The position numbers and the translations under genes were made by a program. 64,000 nt of DNA from Mytilus edulis (taxonomy: Eukaryota; Mollusca; Bivalvia; Mytilida; Mytilidae): contig NC_092351.1 in assembly GCF_963676685.1 (NCBI RefSeq), positions 39,174,733 to 39,238,732 of the forward strand, written 5' to 3'. This document shows, one piece after another, positions 25,807-35,700 of this stretch (positions are counted from its first letter, which is position 1; every line of letters starts with the position of its first letter). The notes under the pieces were generated by a model that did no database searches, was not told the DNA's origin, and worked only from the letters and a program-made list of their open reading frames with translations.

Positions 25807-25812
25807 AATAAA
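25807..25812 (+). terminator. EIF3F polyadenylation signal
   Basis: AATAAA 83 nt downstream of the stop codon; the first such signal in the 3' UTR. Confidence 0.75.
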
Positions 25813-25913
25813 TTATAAAGCTGTCTGTTTGTGTTATATACTTGTAAACTAGATACTGGGATTGGTAAAGAATACAAATTATATGAATTGAAATGGTATC
25901 CATCAGCATAATA

Positions 25914-26109
25914 CCGTATAGGGGGTTATTTATGGGGGTGTAAAATTTAGCGATTTTCATTATATAAGGAAATATTTTGGCGGCTCCAAAACTTTTATCA
26001 ATACCTTTGCATGTGCTGTCTTAAGTTGGCGGAATTTGTTTTGGTGATTTTGTTCTTGTCGTGAAAATAAGCCAAAATTTACACCCTGCATAAATAACCC
26101 TCTATACTG
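25914..26109. mobile_element. 196-bp Tc1/mariner-type MITE
   Basis: Inverted ends start CCGTATAGGGGGTTATTTAT and, on the other strand, CAGTATAGAGGGTTATTTAT. They continue into GTGTAAA matches and are flanked by TA on both sides (25912-25913 and 26110-26111). TA target sites and CAGTATAGAGGG-like ends are known for mariner-derived MITEs. It lies just 3' of EIF3F. Confidence 0.85.
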
Positions 26110-26689
26110 TACAGCCTTGTGGTCATAAAGTTATAATAATCATGGTACTCAGATTCTACTGGATTTGGTGTTCAGCTTATTGAGTACAATTTCATTAACA
26201 CCCTTAAATAGTTATCATAGTTTGTTACCCTAGTCTATCTTAAAGCATCAGTTTAATACACATCACAAAGTTCAGACAAGTTGGTCAATGAATCTAATCG
26301 ATATAGCCACATATCTGAAACTAACAACTTACTCTGTATTAAAAACCATCACAAGATTGCAGGAACCACTGGAAAATTAAAGACTATACAGGCATAATAA
26401 GAACACTAAGTTGAAGGTCAAGTGAGATTTTGCAATCAGTTTCCTTTTCCAGAACTTGACAGAATGAAACTAAACTTGACATGGACTTTCCTTACAAGTT
26501 CCTTTCCAAGTTTTCATACTTTTAATAGTTTGATATCTAAAATCAAGTCTGTCACAACCATTTCATAAAAAAAACCCAAAAAAAACATGCTGCATTGCAG
26601 ATTAACCAATTAAAAGCCCAACAGAAAACACTTATTTCTGTCAATATAATACTTGTTTACCTGACAATCCATGCAACAAATAAAGTTAA

Positions 26690-27080
26690 CCTTTTTGCAA
26701 TACTATAGTATCTGATAAACTGACAAAACCATGTTGAGGTTACATTGACCAATCAACCATGACTAAGAGGTCGAAAGAAACCTGTCAGTCAGTTAGACAT
26801 GTACACCTTGCAATCACTGCACACACCATCAAGAGAGGCCCATTGTTATTGTATCTTGAAAAAGCCAGATCTCTATATTAACTAAATATTTTCCAATGAA
26901 CCATGAAAACAAGATCCAGGTTCTATGAACCCTGTTATTCATGTTAACCAGACATTCAATACATACACCAGAAACAAGTTGACCTCTTGTTATAGTATCT
27001 GTAAACATTTACTAATGAACCTTGGAAATGATCTACAGAAATATGAGGCATTATACAAATAGTTTACACCACCGACTCTA
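26690..27080 (+). repeat. Diverged copies of the 145-bp AGGTCA repeat
   Basis: Carries ACATGTACACCTTGCAATCA, AATGAACCATGAAAAC and CTTGTTATAGTATCTG, in the same order as the tandem element at 27391 but heavily mutated. The flanking intervals 26110-26690 and 27080-27345 show no gene or recognised element. Confidence 0.6.
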
Positions 27081-27390
27081 GATCGATCTCAATTTTTTTT
27101 TTAATGGAACATATTTGCAAGATTTTTAGGGAAATTTTATGCTCAAAATGAGAGATATAGTTAAGATTGTGCAGGCTGTTCTACTGGCATCTTAACCTTT
27201 GTAAGCATTAACCTGACATTTTGTGTGCACATTTAAAATTTAAGTTCACACTTTTGTAACCATAAAAAAATCTGAAATTTGATGTCAAATATCCAACAAG
27301 GTACATGTAATTAGAAGTAAGACAAATCTAGCTATGGATATACGAAGATGTGGTAAGAGACAACTCTCCATCCAAGTCACAATTTTTAAA

Positions 27391-28478
27391 AGAACAAGAG
27401 TGCACACACTGAAATGTCTCGCCTTCTATACTAATCATTGATATTATGTTGATAGTCCTAACTATAAAGCTAAGCTTTATTACAACTGTCACATAAACTT
27501 AACATTAACCAAGATAACTGAACAAAGACCAATGAACCTTGAAAATGAGGTCAAGGTCAGATGAACCATGCCAGGCAGACATGTACAACTAACAATGCTT
27601 CTATACAACATATATAGTTGACCCATTACTTATAGTTTAAGAAAAATAGCCCAAAACACAAAAACTTAACACTGCAATGAACTGTGAAAATGAGGTCAAG
27701 GTCAAATAAAACCTGGGCGACTGACATAAAGATCATAAAATATTTCCATACACCAAATATAGTTGACCTATGGCATATAGTATTAGATAAAAAGACCAAA
27801 ACTCAAAAACTTAACTTTGACCACTGAACCATGAAAATGAGGTCAAGGTCACATGACATCTGCCCGCTAGACATGTACACCTTACAATCATTCCATACAA
27901 CAAATATAGTAGACCTATTGCATATAGTATGAGAAAAACAGACCAAAACACAAAAATTTAACCATAACCACTGAACCATGAAAATGAGGTCAAGGTCAGA
28001 TGACACCTGCCAGTTGGACATGTACACCTTGCAGTCCTTCCATACACTGAATATACTAGCCCTATTGCTTATAGTATCTGAGATATGGACTTGACCACCA
28101 AAACTTAACCTTGTTCACTGATCCATGAAATGAGGTCGAGGTCAAGTGAAAACTGTCTGACAGACATAAGGACCTTGCAAGGTACGCACACACCAAATAT
28201 AGTTATCCTATTACTTATAATAAGAGAGAATTCAACATTACAAAAAATTTGAACTTTTTTCCAAGTGGTCACTGAACCATAAAAATGAGGTCAAGGACAT
28301 TGGACATGTGACTGACAGAAACTTCGTAACATGAAGCATCTATATACAAAGTATGAAGCATCCAGGTCTTCCACCTTCTAAAATATAAAGCTTTTAAGAA
28401 GTTAGCTAACACCGCCGCCGCCGGATCACTATCCCTATGTCTAGCTTTCTGCAACAAAAGTTGCAGGCTCGACAAAAA
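27391..28478 (+). mobile_element. Tandem-monomer element with AGGTCAAGGTCA in each unit
   Basis: After a unique head (AACAAGAGTGCACACACTGA) come about six monomers of roughly 145-150 bp. Each starts near ACTGAACCATGAAAATGAGG, continues with a nuclear-receptor-like AGGTCAAGGTCA (about 27548, 27692, 27840, 27991; variants at 28134 and 28287), then GACATGTACACCTT and ATAGTATnnGA. The tail has a CCGCCGCCGCCGG stretch and a hairpin TGCAAC-loop-GTTGCA (about 28450-28470). Structure is like other Helentron/pearl-type elements. No coding frame is supported. Confidence 0.75.
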
Positions 28479-28720
28479 CCATGATAGGACAAAAACAGTG
28501 CCTTGGCTCAAACCAAACAGCAAGCTATATAGGGCCCCAAAAATGGCTACCAGAATTGTAAAATCATGTAGATTGGAAAACTAACAGTCTAATCTATATA
28601 AGAAACAAGAAACCTGATCCCCATCAACAAACAACAACTACTGAACATCAGGTTCCCGACTTAGGACAGGTGGAAACAAATGCCGTGGGTTTATACGTTT
28701 TAATAGGTACCAACCTTCAT
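28479..28720. repeat. Dispersed repeat, SINE-like wording, non-coding
   Basis: Contains ATAAGAAACAAGAAACCTGA and CAACAACTACTGAACATCAG. The latter phrase recurs in changed form at about 54486 and 60290, so it belongs to a dispersed family. 28720-29750 holds no recognised gene; it is the AT-rich region beyond the 3' end of the SAP30 gene. Confidence 0.5.
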
Positions 28721-29754
28721 CCTTACCAAAATATCAATTGAAATGGCTTAACTCAATCAAGTAAGTCTTTTTTTCACTCTTGCATCAAGATCTTTTAGCA
28801 TTACATTTAAGGAGACTCGAGGGTATAAAAATTTCAGAAAAAAAATAGACATTTTTTTTTTCATTACAAATTTTATTAATTACTTTATTAGTTGTTACTT
28901 TATCATACGGTACAAAAATCATTCCAAAAAAAATATCATTTTGGCCCTAGATGACTTTTTCTATTTATTCAATGGGAAAATAGAACATACAAAAGTTTAA
29001 GTAACTTGACCAATAGGATACATGTATAACTCTGGCGAGAACTTGCATTAAGTTGTCAATAATAATATTTGTTAAGTAAACAATAAGATTCTTATGCATC
29101 ATGATCGTCCCCTTATTTTATTACTATCCTCATATTATTGTTCTATGAATTTGAAATACAGCACTGTATTACTAAAAGTACTTATGTACCAAATTCTACT
29201 AATAAAAAATACTGAAATTTTCATGTATATAATGTATTTGGAAATCATAACATGCATCTGCCATGATCACAAATGTATTCCTAAAAGTAAGCCTAAATGG
29301 ATGTGAAAAGTTGGTATTATAATTATATTATTGATCCAATGAAGATATATTATTAGCAATAAGCAGCTCTGAACATGTTGAAAACCTTTTTTAGTATGTC
29401 TTTGTACTAAATAGATATAACAAGCATCCTCTGATATTATAAAGCTTTTTATTCCTTAATATACAATGTAGCTAAATGCAAATGATAGACTTCAGTAGAG
29501 TTAACTTTACAATATATATATAGAATGTATATATATTGGTATACAAATGCTCGTGTGGGTAGATTTTCAAATGATCATTAGCGACAAAAATGTAAATTAT
29601 TTAATATATCCTCAGATTTAGTAGTAAACAAGTAAAACAAGGACAGAAAATTTAAATTTGAAATGTAAACAAAAATGATAATATGATTTAGCTTTAATTC
29701 AGTCAAACTGAAGATTACAAAAACATTGAATGAAAATCTAGAGATATATATTCA

Positions 29755-32700
29755 TTAGTGAACAGTTTCTAAATGTTTCTGATCAAATCTGCTTTTGTAA
29801 TTCTTTGCCATGTAAATGAAGTACGTCAGCGCTTCTTTTTCTATGACTGGAATACCTTTGAAATGCCTGGCTACTATCTGTGAAAAAGAAAAAGAAGTAT
29901 ATTAAACAAAATTGTAATATCAATTTCATTAAGACAGATAATAATAATGGTTATGTCTCACTTGTTTAACCTGTTCACAAATTTTTAATGTTAACGCAAG
30001 AACAAGCACACCTTAGTTTAGCTTCTATGACTCTCGTCGTAGTTGAGACAATAATCCAATTTAAAATTCCCCAACTAATGCACAAGCTTAAAAAAAATTC
30101 TGGTTCTTTAAATTTCTGAAATTTATTCTTATGATTGAATGAAAATGATCTTAAGGTTTATGTACCCTTCTGTAGCCATTTTTGTACGAATTTTTCAAAC
30201 CTCAATTGTATCAAAACTAAAGATATAATAAATAATAGCGATAGGCCATTTAGTACATGTTCCAAGGGGAAACTTGATGCAAAGCATTATTTTTTTACTG
30301 TTTCATTGCATTTGATAGAAAAAGAGGACTTTGTGGCAAATAAATCAAGATTTTTATAGAAAATCCACAGCCTTTAATACAGAGATTATTGTTATAAAAT
30401 TTGAAACATAAATTACTCACTTGATTTTCTATGATGTGCTAGTGTTTATTTTTTACAAAAAGTTCTGAGTAACCTGTAAATTCCAAAACACCTCGTGCTG
30501 AGTCACTAAAGTCGAGCGCACCCTAAAAGGTGTACTTGATTTTGGCCATATTTATACTTGTCTTAACCAATAACTACATTTATAAACTTGTTTTAAGGAA
30601 ATCAATGCTAGCACTGCATGCAATAATCCTATATCTATCAGTCATCAAATTGCCAAATATGAGAGTACAAGGATAAAGGCTGTGGATTTTCTATAAAAAT
30701 CTTGATTTATTTGCCACAAAGTCATCTTTTCTATTAAATGCAATGGAACAGTAAAAAATAATGCTTTGCATCAAGTATCCCCTTGGAATATGTACAAAAT
30801 GGCCTATCTCTATTATTCATAATATCTGTAGTTTTGATACAATTGAAGTTTGAAAAGTTCGTACAAAAATGGCTACAGAAGGGTACATAAACCTTAATAT
30901 GTGTTTTATTATTTGCTTGTATATATGTTTAATTTGATAGATAGAAAAACTTGAGATCGATTTGTCTGTTATGCCATTTATCAATCAAAGAATATAAACA
31001 AGAGGATAATGATGTTCTTATCACAGAAGGCCCTGTCCATCTATCAACTTAGCTTATACTCACCAAAGGCAAAATCTTGACTAATACACCAATTTATTGT
31101 TAACTTTAAAAGAAGTTTATAGAACAAAAACAATTTTTGGTATTAATGCACAAGGGGAACTAATTTAAACTTTGTTATTGACCTTGACTTTAAACCTTGT
31201 TCGAAAAAACCCTTCCAGAAGTGATGGCTAATCATTGTAAGTCTCATTTCCCAACTCCAAGGGATTTTAAAGTTAGTGGGTAGAAAAAGATCAATCTAAT
31301 CAAAATTAAATCCTTGAACTGCTCCCATTCTGATATGTTGCGCATTAAGGATCTATATCAAAATATGTTTGAATGCAAAAACTAGAGGCTCTAAAGAGCC
31401 TGTGTCACTCACCTTGGTCTATGTGAATATTAAACAATGGACACAGATGGATTCATGACAAAATTGTGTTTTGGTGATGGTGATATGTTTGTAGATCTTA
31501 CTTTACTAAACATTCTTGCTGCTTTAAATTATCTGTATCTATAACAGTAGTCTCTTTGGAAAATATTATTGAAAATCTACAAATTTTATGAAAATTGTTA
31601 AAAATTGACTATGAAGGGCAATAACTCCTTAGGGGGTCAATTGACTTTTTTGGTCATGTTGACTTATTTTTAGTTCTTACTTTGCTGTACATTATTGCTG
31701 TTTACAGTTTATCTCTATCTATAATAATATTCAAGATAATAACAAAAAAACAGCAAAAGTTCCTCAAAATTACCAATTCAGGGGCAGCAACCTAACAACC
31801 GATTATCCGATTCATCTGAAAATTTCAGGGCAGATAGATTGTGACCTGATCAACAATTTTACTTCCTGTCAGATTTGCTCTTAATGCTTTGGTTTTTGAG
31901 TTCTAAGCCAAAAACTGCATTTTACCCCCATGTTCTATTTTTAGCCATGGCGGCCATCTTGGTTTGTTGGCCGAGTTACTGGACACATTTTTTAAACTAG
32001 ATACCCCAATGATGATTATGGCCAAGTTTGGTTTAATTTGGCCCAGTAGTTTCAGAGGAGAAGATTTTTCTAAAAGATTACTAAGATTTAAGAAAAATGG
32101 TTAAAAATTGACTATAAAGGGCAATAACTCCTAAAGTGGTCAACTGACCATTTTGGTCATGTTGACTTATTTGTAGATCTTACTTTGCTGAACATTATTG
32201 CTGTTTACAGTTTATCTCTATCTATAATAATATTCAAGATAAAAACCAAAAATACGGCAAAATTTCCTTAAAATTACCAATTCAGGGGCAGCAACCTAAC
32301 AACGTAATGACCGATTCATCTGAAAATTTCAGGTCAGATAGATCTTGACCTGATGAACAATTTTAGAAGATTTTTGTAAAAGTTAACGCCGGACGCAGGA
32401 CGACGACGATGAACGACGACGACGGACAACGGACACCTTTGGGCCAGGTGAGCTAAAAATGAACAATTCTTAACAAAACTACTTAAAGATTAAGATAAAA
32501 TCTGATATCTGATATTTTTCCCTTACTATAACTAAAAATAAACTTACATCTGATAACTGTGCCTTGTTCATACCAGGTCTTGTTGGCAATTTAAAATGTC
32601 TTTTATATCTTCTTAACGTGTTCACAGGCATTTGGAAGAAGTCAATCTACAATGGATCAGAACAGAGTTATCTCCCATACCTGACACATCATGTTAGTAC

Positions 32701-35700
32701 AATAATGTGGATTCATTAATATTCTTTCGATACCAATTTTGGTTGATTTCGTTGGTCCAGAGGAACCACAAATTTAAATCTTCAATGAACATCAATTTTC
32801 TAAAGGAATGCATGCAAACTTTGCCCAAACATCGAAATAAAATATCCATGAAAATAAGTTTTCCTCAGCCACAAACATTGGTACATACGAAAATAAATGA
32901 ATCCACAGTATTCTACAATTATGCATTGCCTTTCTCTGAATTTTACATGTCTGTTTTTATCCTTGATATTGTAAGATGAAGAATAAACTTTAATTTCTAA
33001 TCATTTAACACTTATAAATTGAACATCATAAGAATGCTTTGGTTCTGGATAAATTTATTTTTTATATAAAAGTACAGCTCCAGGAATATAATTTATGCAA
33101 TTAGTGTAGATTCATTTATTTTTGTGGAAATCAATTTTTGTGGATATTTGATTTCTAAGTTTTGACGAAATCTGAATATAAGACTATCACTGACTAGGAA
33201 ATTTGTTATTCATTCAACATTTCATTTTTTGGTTCACCAGTATAAACAAAATGCACATAAATTGGTATCCCACAATATTAACGAAACTTGACAGCAAAAT
33301 AGCATCAGTGTCCTGATAATGTAAAAACAATATGAAATCACAACTTAAGGATGTTTGCTTGTCATGTTTTGGATTTTTTTGTCAGATTTTCGAAATCCTC
33401 TAGTTTTGCATGTATAATTAAGCTATTTGTAAAAGCTTTACAAAATTTTATTTATTCTTTAATAGTTTTTGAGACCTTTAACTGGTCAATGATAAAGCTA
33501 TGAAAATTCAAGAGAGAACATTTTCCCGCCAAAATTCCAATAGCTAATATCTCGAAAACAAGCACATTGACCCCTATATTTTTTTTGCTTTTTTGATTCC
33601 TCAATTAATCCCCTATCAATATATACGTGTCTCGTGGAAAGTTATTTATTTTTAAACTGAGCAGCGAACTTCCTTTAGAGAAAACGCTAAACAATCAACA
33701 GTATTAGATTTTATTTTTTTTAGTAAAGATATAAATATTTTCTTAATTTTTCAATTCTTCTACATTATGGACCAACATTTAGTTTCAGAGATCGGAGCTG
33801 AAAACTAAAGGAGTAAATCACACAAATAAGACACCCCCTTTTCCCTGCCTGCTCTTCATCCTTTTACTATAAGTTCATTTGGTAAAAAAACAGCCAAAAT
33901 TTGCTTTGGATTGAGAAATAGATTTGTTCATTTGAAAATTGATACTTTTTTTTAATTCAGAGTGGGTAACAAGACAGATTGAATAAGAATGGATTAATAT
34001 TACAGTTAAAACATATTTTCCCTATTTCAATTAGTGTTGGGATCACTGCAGAATGACTTTTACAACATGTTTATATACCTCTGGAATATCCTCATCCCCA
34101 TCTGGAGAACCATTATCGTCTTCTGAATCTTTCCTCTTCCGTTTAGTTCTCACACTCTGTATAACATTCTTATGGTAATCACAGATATAGATATGGGAAA
34201 CCTGTGGAGAGAAACATTGATGAAAAACTCATCCATGATAATTTGGTACACCAGATGATTTCATCTACATAGGACTTATCAGTGGCACAGAAATCAAAAC
34301 AGTTGCAAAGCCAAAGATTATAAAATTCCATGTCAGGTTTACAGAAGTGTTATATGCACATTCATATATGCATTCTAGATAAGTAAATATATTCCAAATT
34401 CCAAACAGACATGACAGATGCAGTAGTTGTAATTATATGGATAGCAAAGAAGTTGTATGTTACAAAGCATTTTCTATTGCATGTCTGTCTGTAATCCTTT
34501 TCCAACAGCAAAACTTTAGTTGGGAGTGTATTTGTGCCCAATCTTTTACAATTGCCAATGTCAGAATTGCAGGTTTGATATAGTTTTATTACATATGACT
34601 ATGACCATCGAATTGATCTATGTCATTCAACTAGCAAATCAATCATGCCATGTTCAAATTCTTATCTATCTTTTCATAAATTGAATGAAGGGTCAAATGC
34701 TTCTATGATTTTCATGTAGTGTAGGTTTTCTGTATTATCTTCATATTTATAAGGTATATTTCCTTTGTACATGTTGTATATTGTACATAACCATTGTATA
34801 CTGTATATTACTTTTGTATATTGTAGATTACCTTTGTATATTGTATATTATCTTTGCATATTGTACACTACCTTTGTATATTGTATATTACATTTGTATA
34901 TTATATATTACATTTGTATATTGTATACTACATTTGTATATTGTATATTACATTTGTATATTATATATTATCTTTGTATATTGTATATTATCTTTGTACA
35001 TTGTATATTACCTTTGTATATTATATATTATATTTGTATATTGTACACTACTTTTGTATATTGTATATTACCTTTGTATATTGTATACTACCTTTGTATG
35101 TTATATATTATATTTGTATATTGTACACTACTTTTGTATATTGTATATTACCTTTGTATATTGTATATTATATTTGTATATTGTACACTACCTTTGTATA
35201 TTGTACACTACCTTTGTATATTGTAGATTACCTTTGTATATTGTAGATTATCTTTGTATATTGTAGATTATCTTTGTATATTGTACACTACCTTTGTATA
35301 TTGTACACTACCTTTGTATATTGTATATTGTACACTACCTTTGTATATTGTAAACTACCTTTGTATATTGTAGATTACCTTTGTATATTGTAGATTATCT
35401 TTGTATATTGTACACTACCTTTGTATATTGTATATTGTACACTACCTTTGTATATTGTATATTGTACACTACCTTTGTATATTGTATATTGTACAATACC
35501 TTTGTATATTGTATATTGTACACTTCCTTTGTATATTGTATATTGTACACTACCTTTGTATATTGTACACTACCTTTGTATATTGTATATTGTACACTAC
35601 CTTTGTATATTGTATATTGTACACTACCTTTGTATATTGTATATTGTACACTACCTTTGTATATTGTATATTGAACACTTCCTTTGTATATTGTATATTG

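Noticed and set aside
27391-28300. Regular repeats resembling a CRISPR array
   Set aside because: Monomers are about 145-150 bp and homologous throughout, with no short repeat and unique spacer pattern, and the host is an animal.
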